DNA from: Elusimicrobiales bacterium
Lineage (GTDB): Bacteria > Elusimicrobiota > Elusimicrobia > Elusimicrobiales > UBA9959
Direction of reading: 5' to 3'
NCBI GenBank assembly: GCA_028688015.1
Contig: JAQTZB010000005.1
Span: 178,128-242,127 of the forward strand
DNA length: 64,000 nucleotides
Positions 36,001 through 51,000 of this stretch are shown here, piece by piece. Position numbers and translations under genes: made by a program. Position 1 is the stretch's first letter, and each line of letters starts with the position of its first letter. The notes under the pieces were generated by a model that was not told the origin of the DNA, made no database searches, and saw only the letters and a list, made by a program, of their open reading frames with translations.

Positions 36001-39000
36001 GCCACCGGCTGCAGCGCGGTGGCGGAAGAGCGCACCAGGCCGCTGAAGTTTGCCACGCTGGAGGCGTCCACCCGGTAGCCGGCGCATTGCCCGGCGCCCA
36101 GGGCAGTCCACGACACCGTTACACTGGTGGGGAACACCTCCGGCACGGATATTCCGGAGGCCTGGCTGGCCAGCGTGGAGGTGGACCCAAGGGGCAGCCA
36201 GGCCCAGTCGGTGGCCGAAATATTATTAAAGGCGACCGCGCGGGCGAAGTAGGTGGTATTGGCGCTCAGCCCCGCAAAGCTATGCTGCAGCGAGGAAGTG
36301 GTCAGGCCGCTGACCGAGAACCCGAAGGCCTCGTCGGGCGAGACCTCCGCGCGGTAAGCGGCGCCTGCCCCGTTGAAGCCGTACTGGGCAGTTCCGGACG
36401 ACCAGTTGACCGTCAGCGCAGCCGCGGCGATATCCTCGAACGGCGGCCGTCCGTCCTGCGGCAGGGAAACGGCGGCAAGAGTGAAAGTCGAGACCTGCGG
36501 CGATTCCGCGGACTCGACGCCGTACTGGTTGCGGGCTTTGGCCTTGAACAGGTACTCGGTGTTAGGCGCAAGCCCGGAATAGAAAGCGCTGGGCGACACA
36601 GCCCACGCGCCGTAGCTGCCGCCGAAAGAGATGGCCACGCCGGAGCCGGGTTTATTGAGGTTGGTAAAGCCGCCGGCGACATAGGCCTCCGCGTCGAGGG
36701 TCTTGCTGGACACCGTCGGGAAGATTACGCCAGTGGGCGCCTCTATGGCCGTCACAGTGGCGCCGATGACGTAGAAGTCGGTGCTGACGCCGCTGTAGCT
36801 GACGGCGGCCACCCGGGCGTAGTAGGTAGTATTGGCCAGCAGGCCGTTTATGGAAACCGGCTGCGCATAAACCGGGTAGAAGGAGCGGTCTATCGCTGAG
36901 AAGTTGTCGTTTACGGACAGTTCCAGGCGATAGGCCGTGCCCACGGAATTGCCGTTGAACGACCAGCCCACGCCCAGCGCGCCGCCCGCGGTGATATCGG
37001 TGAACGGCTCCGCCACGCCGGCCGGGATTATGGCGAGCGTCACGGTGGAACCCAGCTGCAGCCAGGACCCGTCAGTCATGTTCCCGGCGTTGTAGGCCTG
37101 CGCCCTGAAGTAGTAGGTGGCGTTGCTGCCCAGCAGCTCCAGCGTGTGAGAGCTGCCGGTGACGCCGTCGGCCGAAACCACGCCGGCTGTGAAACCTATG
37201 GTCGTGGAGGCCTGCACCCGGAACCAGGCGCCGGGTCCGTTGTAGCCGCCCAGCGCGCTGCCCGAGGACCAGGCCACGGTGACGCTGGTCTGGAACACCC
37301 CGGGGAAGGTGTCGCCGTCCTGCGCCGGAGCCAGGGCCGCAAGGGTGTAGGTCGAGACCTCCGGGCTCTCGGCCGTCAGGACGCCGTTGCCGTTGCGCGC
37401 GCGGGCCTTGAAGGTGTACTGCCAGTTGGGCGCCAGCGCGGTGAAGGCGGCCGAAGAATACTGCACCCAGCCCGCGTAGACTGTGCCGCTGGCGATGTCC
37501 ACGCCGGAAAAGCCCTCGGCCAGGCGGCTGAACCCGCCGGGAGTGAAGGCCGTGGCCCGCAGCGAGAAGGTGGTGACCTCGTCCACGTACACGTCCGCCG
37601 GGGTCTCGATGCGGGTACGCAGGTAGCCGTTATCCAGGTACGCGGTGCGTATCCCGGACCCGTTGATGGCGGCCGCGCGCATGTAGTAGGTGGTATTGGC
37701 CAGCACGCCGGAGAACACGGCCTGCGTGGCGAATGTCAGAGAAGACGCTTCGACCGGAGCGAAGCCGGAGTCCGGCGAGATCTCGGCGTAGTAGGTGGTG
37801 CCTGCCGGGTTCCCGTTTTCGGTCCAGTCCATGCCGAACGAGTTAGCGGCCTCCCCGAAGACGGTAGGGTCCGAGAGGCCCGGGGTCACGGCCAGCGTAT
37901 AGGTGGAGCGCGAGATCTCGGGGGTCACGCGGCCGTCCAGGTTGCGGGCTTTAGCGGCGAACAGGTACTGCGTGTTCGGCGTCAGCCCGGGGAAGGTATC
38001 CGCGGCCAAATTTACCCACGCGTGGGGCGCGCCATCCACGGACTGCTGCAGGGCTGAGAGGCCGCGGTCCAGGTTGGAATAGCCGCCGGCGACGCCGGCC
38101 AGCGTGTCCACGCTGTTCTGGGTGACCGCGGTAAAATCTATGTATTCAGGCGTCTGGATTTCCGTGACAGTGGAGCCGAGCAGCAGCCACTCGCCGGGCA
38201 GGTCGGCGGAATTGTAGGGCAGGACACGGAAGTAATAGGAGGTATTGGCCGCCAGGTCCATAGAGGCGCCCAGGTTATAGGTAACGGAGGCCAGGTAGGA
38301 AGAGAAATTCTCCTGTTCGGACGCTTCCGCCAGGTAGTAAGCGCCGGGGCCGTTGTAGCCCCAGGCCACGGTGCCGGAGGACCATGCCAGCGTGGCGCTG
38401 GAGAGGTAAGCGGCGGGGATGGAATCCCCTGCCTGGTTGAGCGCCACAGCCGCCAGCGTGTAGGTGGAGAACTCCGGAGTCTCGGCGGTCTCCACAGCCA
38501 GGCGGTTGCGCGCCTTGGCCTTGAACCCGTAAGAAGTATTGGGCTGCAGCCCGGTATAAGCGGCAGAGTCCAACTGCGCCCAGCCGCCGTAGAAGCCGTC
38601 CGAAGAGATGTTGACCGCGGACAGTTCCTGGTCGAGGTCGCTGAACCCGCCGTCCACCTGGGCCTGCGCCGTTATGGCCTTGGTGGAAATAAAGGTGAAA
38701 GCCATGACCTCCGGGGCCTGTATCGCGGTGACCGTGGAGGGCAGGGTTACCCACGCGGTGGGCGAGCCGGCGCGGTTGATGGCGTTGACGCGCAGGAAGT
38801 AATAAGTGTTCGCCAGCTGCAGGCTCCCCAGGACCGCGCCGGTATTTTTGGTAACGCTGGAGACGATCACCGGCGAGAAACCGGAGACCAGCGAGGCCTG
38901 CGCGGTGTACCAGGTATCGGCGTTATTGCCGTTGGCGCCCCACGCGGCCGTGACCGAGTAGGTCGTTACGGCCAGGGCGTCGGCCGGCAGCGGCGGGTTC

Positions 39001-42000
39001 ACCAGCGTGACCGTGGAGCCGAGCTCCAGCCAGGCGCTGTCCGTCATGCCGCCGCTGTTATAGGGCAGGAGGCGGAAATAATAGGTGGTGTTCGCGGCCA
39101 GCGTCATAGTGGCGGCGCCGGTGTCGTAAGTGACCGAGGAGACCAGCGTGCCCAAGAAATCCGCCGAAGTGGCGGCCTGCACCTCGTAATGGGCGCCAGG
39201 GCCGTTATAGCCCCACAGCGCCGTGCCCGACGACCACTGCACCGCGGCGCTGGTGGCGTACACGCCGGTGAAGACCTCTCCCGCCGGCAGCGCCGCCGCG
39301 GCCAGGGTATAGGTGGAGAATGCCAGGCTCTCGGCGGTGACCAGGCCCTCGAGGTTGCGGGCGCGGGCTTTGAGAGCGTAACCGGTATTGGGCTTCAGGC
39401 CGCTGATGGTGCGGGAGGCCACGTGCAGGAAGCCCATGTAGAGGCCGTCCTTGGCGATATCCACGCCCGCCCCGGTCTTGCCGAGGCCGCTGAAGCCGCC
39501 CGGCACGTCGGCCAGGGCGCGCAGCGAGAGGGTGCTGACTTCGTCCACATAAATGGTCTCCGGGGCCTGGATACGGGTTACGGCGTAATCTTCACCAGAG
39601 ACGCCTCCGGTGTTGCCGCTGTCGTCAGTGGTCCACAGCCGCGCGTAATAGGTGGTATTGGCGGCCAGGTTCTCCAGGAAGTGGCGCTGCTGGGAACCAG
39701 CGTCCACGCCGCTGGTGGAGATCTCCACCTGGGCGTCGCCGGGCTGCCAGACCACCTCCGTAAAAGTAGAGAACTGCACGGTGAAGGTGGAATTATCCAG
39801 GCGGCCGCCGCCCTCGTCGTTGCCGGGCGCGGTCCAGAGCAACTCCACAGACCCGGTAGAGACCGCGGCGGCCGCAAGGTCCACGACCGCGGAGGGCGCC
39901 ACCAGATCGACGTAGCCGGCTGACATGGCCACGCCGGGATTGGCGGCGTAGCGCTGCTGGTAGTTGGGGCCGTAGGCGGCGGTCCACGCCACGCCTATCG
40001 GTCCGCCGTTGTTGCGCCAGCCGGCCCAGCGCGCGGCGGCGTAGGACTGGTCGTAGGTACCGGTGGTCAGGTTCACCCACTGGCTCCAGGAACCGGCGGA
40101 GTACTTGCTGTATTTGACGTTCTTGACGGCGCTGACCGTGTCCGTGCCGGTCCAGACCGCGTGCAGGTCCCCGGCCGCGTCTACGGTAATGGCGGGCGCG
40201 GCCTGCGGCGCGGACGGGATGGCGTAGATATTGGACCAGCCGGACCAGCCGCCGTCGCCGGCCAGCCTGTAGGCGTACTTGATCTGGGAATTGGCCGTGT
40301 AGGTTCCGTCAGTCCCGGCCCAGACGGCGTGCAGGGTGTTGTCCGCGTCCGCCGCCAGCGAAGGCGCCTCCTGGTCATGGGTGTCGTTGCCGTACAGGCC
40401 GAGGAGATCGCTCCATTCCCCGCCGTAGACCGATTTGGACGAGTAGAACACGCCGTACGGCGGGCACGGGGAAGAGCCGCAGCGCAGCGAAACCACGTGC
40501 AGCACGTTCCGCCCGTCGATGGCCAGGGCGGGAGCGGTCATGCCGGTAAACGCGTCGCCCGTGGCGTCGGGCAGCACCCTGTAATCGCCCCAGGCCGTGT
40601 CGGCGGCGGAGCGCGAGGAGTACTTGACCACCCAGCCGTAGCCTCCGGCCCCGGCGAAGTCCTGGTCGGCCCACACCAGGTGGACGCTGTCGTCGCGCGC
40701 CACGGCCACCTGGCCCGGGCCCTGGTAGCCGTTGTAGGGATAAGCCCCGGGAATGGCCGCCCACTCCGACCAGGCGGCGCCCGGGGCCGCGGAGGAGGAG
40801 ACGCCCATGCGCCCGTTGGAACAGAGCGGCGACAGCGGGCTCTTATAGGACAGGTGCAGTCCGTCTTTCGAGTCGACGGCCAGGGCCGGGTAGCCGATGT
40901 TATTGCCGCAGCCGGTGTTGTCTACGGGGACGGCGGTGGTGTCGGCCCAGGTCGCGCCCTCGTCCTGCGAGCGCGCCACGAAGAGCCGCAGGTTGCCGCC
41001 GTAAGCCTTCAGGTAGGCGAGGTACAGGTTACCGTCGGAGGTGCGCGCGAGGGCCCGGCGCGCGTCGAGACCCATGTACTGGTAGGTGTAGGTGGATACG
41101 GCCACGCCGCCGGCCGGCTCGGCCCATTCCACCAGCCAGGCGGGGTCGTTGTCGTAAGCCGGGCCTGCCTTGGGGCCGGTATAGCCGCGCAGGGTCAGCA
41201 GCGAAGGCTCGCCCAGCAGCGCGGTGTCCGCGTTATAGAGTATATTCGGGCTGTTGAAAGCCACGCCGGTGAAGGTGGAGACGAACTTGCCGCCCTGGAA
41301 ATAGACCGCGGTGCCGTTGTAGGCCACCGAGCTGAAGGTCAGGCTGGAGACGGCGACCTCTGCGCCGGCCTGCTCCGTTATCCACAGGCCGCGCAGGCCG
41401 CCGGCTATGATCACGGAAGACACCGAGACCGCGCCGGAATTGCCGGGCGCCAGGTACAGCCCCGCGCCCAGCGCGCCGCCCGCCAGCGTGGTGCTGGCCA
41501 CCTGCAGGCCCTGGCTGGCGTTGAGCGCCAGGCCGCTGCCGTAAGTCCAGGTGCTCACCAGCACGCTGCCGCCGAAAGCGGCGCCGGTGGAAACGGTGAC
41601 ATAAGCCGCGGTAGAGCCCTGCACGTAGGAATCCAGCACCGAGTTGGAGGAGACGCCGTTCATGAAGAGCGCGGCGCTCCCCCACGAATTGCTGGTCACC
41701 GTGCTGTGGATTATAGTGTTGTTCACCGCGTTGGAAACGAAGAGCGCGGCGTTGCCGTACAGGTTGGTGATGTAGCTGTCCGCGATCGTGTTGGAGGAAG
41801 CGGACTGGATCTGGAGGGCGGACAGACTGGCGCCGTTGGTCGTCAAATAGCTGTTGCGGACGGTGATGTTATTGGCGCCGCCGGCCAGGTATAACCCCTT
41901 GCCGATCGAATTGAAGATGACCGAGCCCGAGATCGTGCTGGAGGAGGAGCCGGTGATATACAGCGCGCTGTAGGTGAAAGCGTTGCTGGAGATGGTGCTC

Positions 42001-45000
42001 TGCCTGACCTCGTTGCAGTTGGCGCCGGAGATGAACTGTACGCCGTAGCTGCCGACGCTGTGGATGTAGTCGCCGCTGAGGGTATTGGAGGAAGAGCCGC
42101 TGAAATTAAGCGCCATGCCGGAGTTGGCCGCTATCGTACTGAGCGAGATCTCGTTATGGGCGGAGCCCGCGTCGGCGTAGACCGCGATATAGGTCATGTT
42201 CCCCATGTAGGAGCCGGTGACCGTGTTATTATCGCCGCCGGAGAAAATAAGGGCGTAGTGCGCGGCGCCGCCGCTGGTCATGCTCGACAGGGCGACCCTG
42301 TTATAGTTGGAGCCCGGGTTGAACTGCACCGCGTGGCTGCCGGGATTGCTGATGACCGAGGACGTGACGGTATTAGAGGAGGAACCCTCGAAGAGGATGG
42401 CCTGGTAGCCGACCGCGCCCGTAACGGTGGAGTAGGAGATCCCGTTGGACTCAGCGCCGGTGTTGAAATAGATGCCCCGGCCCGCGCTCTGCACAAAAGA
42501 TCCGCTGATGGTGTTGGAGGCGGCGTTGACGCTGATGGCGGAGAAGGCGGCGCCGCCCGCTATGACGGTGGAGAAATATATTTTATTGAACTCCGCCCCG
42601 GTCTGCAGGTCTACGCCGCCGCCGGCGGGGGCGCCTATGTAAGAGCCCGTCAGGATATTTTCGCTGGAGCCCAGCACATAGAACGCGTAATAACCGGAGC
42701 TGCCGGTGGTGAAGGTAGAGAGGGCCAGGCTGTTATGGCTCGCGCCCGACTCCAGCCGCGCCGCGTAGCCGGCCGAATTGAGGAACCAGGAATTGGTCAC
42801 CGTGGCGCTGTCGGCGCCGCGCAGGAAGAGGGCGCTCCTGGCGGCGCTACCGGTAGTCGCCGAACTGTAGGAAACCTGTATGCCGTAACCGGTCAGCAGC
42901 AGGCCGTCGGCCGTGCCCGCGGAGACCGTGGAGTGAGCTATAGTGCTGAAGCTTGAGATCGAGACGCCGGCCACGGTCACGGAGCCGCCGGAAACCACGT
43001 TGACGCTGGAGACGGTTATGGACGCCGACGCCGCCAGGATGCCGTAAGGCACGGTATACTGCGGGGTTATCCTGAAGCCCTGCACGGTGACGCTGGAGGC
43101 CATGAGGTGGAACGCGGCGGCGGAGAACTCCGGGGGCGCCAGCGCCGGGGAAGAACTGACGAAGGTCGGGTCCGCAATGATGTTCAGGCGGTAGCCGTTA
43201 GTGTTGAGGTTCCGGACCACTATCTCCTCGTTATAAGTCTGGGTGTCGCGCACCACCACGCAGGTGGTGGTGCTGAGGCTCAAGCCCACGCCCTCGACCG
43301 CGGCCTGGATCGAGGTGTGCGTCTCGCTGCCGTCCTGGGCCACGTTGGCGCCGGAGTAGCAGCCGGCGGGCAGCGGGTCCCAGCCCACGTGCGCGCCGGG
43401 GTCGTTCTCGTAGGAGGGCCCCGCGCGCGGGCCGGAGGCGCGGCGCATGACCAGGGTGCCGGTGTAGGCCGAGGCGTCAACGTTGACGTCGATGTCGTCG
43501 TCTCCGAAGTAGGCGTCGTAGACCGTGCCGTTCCAGCTATTGAGCAGTTTTATGCCGGTGGCGCCGGGCGCCAGGTCCTGGAAGGTAATGCTGTCGACGT
43601 AAATAATGAAGTTATTATTGGAGAAGAACAGGCCGTAGGCGCCGCCGGCCACGGTCACGGAGGTGACCGACAAACTTGTAGAGCCAAGGGCTTCGGACAG
43701 GTTCAAGGCTATCCCGGCCGGCCCGCCGCGCAGAGTGGTCCCGGCCAGCGCCAGGTTGCTTATCCAGGAACCCGCGGCGAGCCCGGAGCCGTTAACCGCC
43801 GCGCCGGCCAGCGTGCTGGTGCCGATATAGACGGCGCTGCCGCCGTTGACGTAGACGGCGGAAGACCCCTGCACATAGGAGCCGTAGACGTTCAGCGGAC
43901 CGAAGGCCTGCAGGCCGTATTTGGACGCGCTGGTCATGGTGCTGGCGCGCACGTAATTGCCGTTGCCGTTATAGAAGTAGGCCGCGTCTCCCGAGGTGTT
44001 CCGCAGTACGCTGTTCTCCACCCCGCTGAACTGCGCGGTATCGGAATACAGCGCCTTGCCCGCAGCCGAGTCTGCGGCCACGGTGCTGCGCAGCACCCGG
44101 CCGTTACTGCTGCCGTTGCCGAAAAGGAGCGCGATACCGGCGCTGTTGGCGATATAGCTGTCTTCTACGTCGTTGTAGAAATTTTTGAAGCGCACGGCGT
44201 ATTCGGCCGCGGCGGCGGCGGTGATGGTGCTGCGCCGCACCAGGCCGTTGTTGGCCAGCAGCACCGCGGTGCCGGCGGGGCTGTGGATGCAGCTGTCTTC
44301 GACCCTGTTCATGGTGCCGGATTCGTCGTCATAGGCGACCAGCGCGCTCAGGCCGGTGCCTCCGCCCGTGATGGTGCTGAAACTGACGGCGTTGTAGCCG
44401 CCGCCCTTGAAATGCGGGCCAAAGGCGGTCGGGTTGAGGATGAAAGACTGCGTTATCGTGTTGCTCGCCGAGTACTCCAGGTAAAGCGCGGACTTATCCG
44501 CGCCGCCGGCCCGCAAGGTGACGGAGCTGATGTGGTTCCAGTTGGAGCCGCCGAGCAGCGCGGCAGCGTCGCCCGCGGCGTTGTCGACATATACCTCTGA
44601 AACGGTGTTGCTGGACGCGTTCGAGAAATACAGGCCGGAACCGATGGAGGAGTTCAGCGTTACCGAACTGCGCAGGACTGCGTTGTTATCCCCGAGCAGC
44701 CTGTAACCGTAACCCGCGCCGGGGACGGCCACGTTTACCCCCTCCACCGTCACGCTGTCGTTATCTATGGAGAAGCCGTAAGCGGAGCCGGCCACTGTCG
44801 GATAAGCCGCCAGGGCCGGGTCGGAAACTATCCTGAGCCGGTGGCCATTGGTGACGAAACCGGTCACGGAGACGTCTTCGGCGTAGGTCTGGGCGTCGCG
44901 GATGACCACGCAGGTGTCTGTGCTCAGCGCTACCGGCACGGCGGCCAGCGCGGCCCCTATGCCGTCATAGTTCCCGCTGCCGTCCTGCGCCACGCTGAGG

Positions 45001-48000
45001 CCCTGCCAGCAGCCGGGGGGCAGGTCCCAGTCCACGCGGCCGGCCGGGTCTTTCTCGAAGAACGTGCCGGTCCTGAGGCCTGCGTCCCGCAGCATGGTTA
45101 CGCGCGAGCCGGCCAGCAGCGCCGTGCCGTCCACGTTGGTGTAAATATTCGGGCTGTTGAAGGCCGCCGCGGCGATGGTGGAGACGAACTGCCCGCCCAG
45201 GAAATAGACCGCGGTGGCGTTCGTCTCCAGCGCCGCGAAGGTGACGCTGGAGATCTCCAGCGACGCGCCGCCGGCCTGCGCGGAGATGCTGAAGCCGTAG
45301 GCGCCGCCGATAATGGTGTTGGAGGACAGCGCCAGCCGGCCGGTATTGTTGGCATCCAGGGCGACCGCGGAGCCGAGCGCGCCGCCCGCCAGGGTGCTGG
45401 TAGCCACGAAAAGGTTCACGCTGCCCCCGCCCAGCCTGAGGCCGGCGCCGGAGGAAACCGGGGTGCGCAGCACGCTGCCGCCTACCACGGTGCCGGCGGA
45501 CGCGTCTATGTAGACGCCGGTGCCGCCGCTGGCGTAGGAATCCAGGACCGTGTTGGACGAGGAGGCGGAGATATAGACGGCCGATTTCCCGGCGGCCGTG
45601 GTCGTTACCGTGCTCAGCCTGACCGTGTTGAACTGCGCGCCGCCGGCGAAAACCAGGGCGTCGCCGGGCGGGTTATTTATATAGCTGCCGGTCACGGTGT
45701 TAGAGGAGCCGGCGGTGAACTTGAGGGCGTAGCCGGTACCGGAGTTGGCCGTTATCCGGGTGCCGCTTATCTCGTTAAAGCTGGCCCCCGACTCGGCGTG
45801 GAAACCCAGGCCCAGCGTGTTGGTTATAACGCTGCCCCGCACCGTGTTAGAGTGGGAACCCCAGAAATCGAAAGCCGGGTATGAGCCGGTGTTGTTGGTT
45901 ACCGTGCTGCGCTCTATGCTGTTGAAGCCGCCGCCGGCCACCATCATACCCACGCTGGACGGCGCAGAGATCCTGGAATCCAGCACCCTGTTCCACGAGG
46001 AATTGTCCATCTCGATGCCGCGGTGGGCGCCGCCGCCGGAAGTCATGGTACTGCGGCTGACCTCGTTAAAGGCCGCGCCGGACCGCAGCGACAGCGCGGT
46101 GCCGGCGATATTGACGATATCGCTCCCGCTCACCGTCTTAGAAGAGACCGCGTCCCCGTAGACCGCGTACTTGGAAGCGGAGACGTTGCTTATGTAATTG
46201 TTCGCGCCGCCGCCGTAAGCGCCACCCAGCCAGAGGCCGTGGGCGTCCTGCACGTTAATGGTGGAATATTCCACCGCGCCCTGGCTGGAGACCCGTACGC
46301 CGGCGCCGGTTATGAACCCGTTGGAGATTACGCTTACGCTGGAGACCCTGACGGCGGCGGAGGAGGCCAGGATGCCGTAGGCCAGCGACTGCGCGGGGCT
46401 GACGTTTATACCCTCTATGGACACGCTGTCGCTCATTACATAGAAAGCGGCGGTGGCGCCCGGCAGCGGGCTGACCGAAGGCGCGGCGGGCAGCAGCGCC
46501 GGGTCGGCCAGGAGGCGCAGGCGGTAGCCGTTGGCGCTGAAGCTGGCCACCATCACCTCCTCTGCGTAAGTGCCGGCGTCGCGTATCAGCACGCAGGCGT
46601 TCCCGGCCAGGTTATGGTCCAGCGAATCCACGGCCGCCTGGATGGTGTCGTAATAGCCGGTGCCGTCCTTGCGCACGGTGACGCCGCTGTCGCAGCCGGG
46701 CGTAGCCGGGAAGTCGTCGGTCCAGTCCACCTCGGAGCTGGCGTCATACTCATACGCCCCGCCCCAGAGCGGGCCCAGCGACTGGCGCGCCTTGCGCATC
46801 ACCAGGTTCAGGGCGCCGCCGGACGGCGTGACGTTCACGTTGAAGACCGGGGCGAAGCCGTGCGAAGAGCGCGAGAGACTGAACTCCACGTTGTGGAACT
46901 GGACGCTGCCGGACAGCAGCGCGGCGGTGATATGGGAATTTATTCCCGGAGCGAAGCCGAGCGAGTCGAAAGTTACCGTAGACAGCGCCACCGGGCCGGC
47001 GCCGCTGAGCCACAAGCCGTCCTGGTCGAGGTTGGTGAACGAGGAGTGCCCCGCCGTGAAGGCGCCGGAGGAGACCAGGCTGTAATAGGTGGAGGAGGCG
47101 TTCAGCCAGTCCACCAGTGTGTAGGCGGTGCCGTCGCTCTTGCCGCGCAGCGTCAGCCCGCCGTCGGGCGCGATCTCGAGTTTTGACCGGCCGTGGTTGA
47201 AGGCGGCGGCCGCGGGGCCGAACAGCAGCTTCTTCTGTTTGTTGGCGTCCCCAGAGGCCGCCATGGTAACGAGGTTCAGCCGGTCCCCCACCTGGGGACT
47301 CGCGCCCGCCGACAAGCCGAAGGAAACCTTATCGCTCGTGAAGCCGACGAGGTTGCCGGCCGGGCAGGAGAAAGAAGGGTCCAGCACTCCGGAGCTGGAG
47401 CCCTCTATCCGCCACTGCGAGGCGCCCAGGTAGGTGACCGTGATGAGTTCGGAGAGGGTGCCAGCGTCGTAAGTGATGGGGATGGCCAGGGCATGCCCCA
47501 CACCGCGCATCAGGCGGCCAGAGGTGACAGTAGAGGCGTAAACCTGCTGGGTGTAATCCAGCGTTATGGCATGACCGGCCGCGCGGTAATTGCCCCACAG
47601 CCGCACGGTGCCGGTGTCGTAGTCCTGGTTGAACGAGGTCAGGTAAGCGCCGGCCTGGTCCATGCCCGTAGTTGAAATAAGGCCGGCCGGGTTCACACGC
47701 GTGCCTTTAAGCGTCAGATTTTCAGCGCTGCCTCCCGGAGTCAGGTACACCTCGTTGGTAATATTCTTCAGGCTGTCTCCCGCGGAGTTGTAGCCTATAT
47801 TGCCGTCGAAGAAGGCGTTCCCGAAAGCTGATTCGACGCGGATACCGTAGTTATTGGAGTAAGCATTATTCCCGACCAGCGTATTGGAAGAGGCCGAGTA
47901 GAAGTTAAAACCGTAGGTGTTGGCGTAAACATTGTTGCCGCTCAGGAGGTTGTCGGTGGCTGGGGTGTAGAGGTAGATGCCGTTGGAATTGGAGTAAGCG

Positions 48001-51000
48001 CTGTTGCCGGCCAGCGTGTTGCTGGAGCCGGTCACGTAGATGCCGGCGCTCGCGTTAGAGAAGGCCCTGCTGCCGGCCAGCGTGGTATGTGCGGCCCCGG
48101 CCAGGTAAATGCCGTAGGCGGAATTGGAGTAAGCCTTGTTGTCGGTCAGCGTATTATTGGAGCCGATGACCGTGATGCCGTTGCTTGTATTGCCGAAGAC
48201 ATTATTCCCGGCGAACGTATTATTGTCGGCGGCGCTCAGGCTGATGCCGGGGTTCGCGTTGGCGTAGAAATTATTGCCCGTCAGGGTGATCGAGGATGCG
48301 GCGTTGAGGTAGACGCCGCGGTAGCCATTGCGCACGGTCGAGCTGGAGATATAGCCGCGCGTTAGGGCGCCGTCGAAGAGAATGCCGTATTTCGCGCCGG
48401 AGAAGCTGCCCAGAAAGGCGAACTCTCCGTACTCCAGGGCAAAGCTGGTGGCGTTGCCCGCCAGGTTGGAGATATAGGCGGTATCCGCCGCCGTGTTAGT
48501 ACCGGAGGAGCGTACCAGTACGTTCCGCGTCAGGTTGGCCACCAGGATCGGGGTATCCGGAGTAAGCGTCCTGGCCGTTTCAAGCGGTTCCGCGGCCGAC
48601 CAGCTTACGATATAGGGGTTGCTGCCGATTATGCCGGTAATTGTCCGGCTGGAAACGGAACTGGTCCCGTTGCCTCCGGTAGGCCCGATAGCGATAACAT
48701 CCCCCGCCTGCCAGCCGGCCACCGAAGTGGAGCCGTAGACGCTGAGCGCGCTGGCCAGCGCCGCTATGCTGGCGGTGGCGTAGGAATAGGGCGTTTTGGT
48801 GGAGCCGCGCACGGTGAAGTTGCCGCCATCCTCGACGACAAGCCCGAACTGGCCGGCATAGGCGCCGCGGGCCAGCACCAATTCGGCGGCAAGGTTTTCC
48901 GGGATGGTGTAAGCCGCGCTGCCGTAGTCCAGCCAGCCGCCCGGTTTCACCTCCACGTTGCCGCCCATCAGCATCCACTTGCTGCTGAAGTCGCGGCTCG
49001 CACGCAGGGTGCCGAAGACAGTCGCGGTGGAAGAGACCGCCCCGGAGAAATCGATAAGCACCGTATGCCCCGCCCCGATAGTGATCGCGTTGCAGGCCGA
49101 GGGCAGATGCTCGGCGTCCCAGGTCAGCGCGTTGGACCAGCCGCCGGACTGCGCGCTGGCCAGCGGCCCGCAGCTGACCCAGCCCACCTTGCTGTTGAGG
49201 TCGCGGTCGTAGGCCTCGCCCCAGAGCGTGCCGGTGGAGGTGGTGAAAGTCCAGTTCAGGCCGGCGTCGGGGGCTTCCACCCAGACGTTGTAGGCCGGGC
49301 CGTAGCCGCCCGCCGGGCGGGACAGGTCGAAGCGCACGCTGTCGAGCGCGGCCGCGGAGGTCAGATCGCGCGCGGTGATATAGGCGTTGGTGCCCGCGGC
49401 GAAGCCCAGGTAATCGAACGCCGAGGAAGAGATAGAGACGCCGGCCGTGCCGGACAGCTGCAGGCCGTCCTGGTCCAGGTTGGTGAACGAGGAGAAAGCA
49501 GCCGTGAAAGCGCCGGAGGAGACCAGCGTGTAATAGGTGGCCGCGGGGCTCAGCCAGTTCACCAGCGTGTTCGCCGTCCCGTCGGTCTTGCCGCGCAGGT
49601 CCAGCCCGCCGTCCGCCGCTATTTCCAGCTTGGAGCGGCCGTTGTTGAAGGCGGCGTCCGCCGGGCCGAACAGCAGCTGCTTCTGCGTGTTGGCGTCGCC
49701 CGAACCGGCGATGGTGGCGAAATCCAGGAAATCCCCTGCGGCCGTGGCGCCGCCTATCGTCAGGGTAAGGTCGACCCTGGCCGTGTCGAAGGAACAGGGG
49801 CCCGCGGGGCAGTTGACCATCCCCAGCACGCCGGAACTGGAGCCGGACAGCGTCCAGTCGCTGCCGCCGGAGTTGGCAAGGGTAATAATTTCCGACAGCG
49901 CACCCGCTTCCACGACCAGGCCGGAAACCCCGAAGTTGGCCCCGCGCATGATCCGCGGCGCGGTATGAGTGGAAGCATAAAGCGGCTCGCCGTAAGCCAG
50001 CGTAAAGGTAGAGTCCGCTACCCTGTAGTTACCCCACAGCAGCACCGTGCCGGTGGCGTAGGTTTGGCTGTAGGAAACAAGCGAACTACCCGGCACGTTC
50101 AGGCCGGCGGTATCCAGCGCGCCCGCAGTGTTTACCCGCACGCCCTTGAGCGTCATGGTTTCGGAATCCGCCCCGAGATCAAAACCTATCTCGAAGGCGG
50201 CGTCTTTCAGGTCGGCCCCGGCGGCGCTGTAGCCCAGGCCGCCGGCGGCGAGCAGGTTATTGTAGGAATTGTTGACCCAAATGCCGTTAGCGTTGGCGTA
50301 AATGCTGTTGCCGAGGAAACTGTTGCCGTCGGAGTCGGACAGCATGGCGACGCCATAGCTGGAATTGGCTCGCAAGGCGTTGCCGGCGATGAGGGCTCGA
50401 GCCGTGCCATACAGGCGGATACCGGCAAAGGCGTTGCTGTATGCATTATTCCCGGAGATGGTGCTATCGTGGGCGAACTGCAGGTCAAAACCGCTGGAGC
50501 CGTTGGCGTAGGAGTTATTATCCCGCAGCACGTTAAAGGGGCTCTGGACGTCTATGCCGCCGGCGTTGTTGGCGTAGACGTCGTTGCCCGCCATGGTATT
50601 GTAGCCGGAGATCCACATGCCCCTGTCGTTACCGGCGACGCAGTTGCCGGCAAAGGTGTTGCCCGAGGATAAATAGGTGCGGACGCCGTTGGAGGCATTG
50701 GCGTAAATGTTATTGCCGGTAAACGCGCTGCCGGCGGAGGAGTTGAGATACAGCCCGGTGTAGCCGTTGCGGATAGTGGAGCTTGAAACAGAGCCGCGCG
50801 TTCCGGGGCCGAAGTTTATACCGTACTTGGCGCCGCCGCTGGCCGCGCCCAGGTGGGCGAACTCGCCGTAAGCCAGGGCGAAGCTGGTGGCGTTCAGCGC
50901 GAGGTTGCTGATGTAGGCGCTGTTGCCGTTGGCGGTAGCGGTAACGGTGCCCGACGAGCGCACCAGCACGTTGCGCGTGAGGTTGCCCACCACTATCCGC

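Noticed and set aside
33120..36899. A 1,259-codon open frame on the + strand inside the giant gene
   Set aside because: It is antisense to clear FN3/kelch coding sequence, has low-complexity Arg/Gly/Ala/Val composition without domains, and is explained by high GC suppressing stop codons in the opposite frame.
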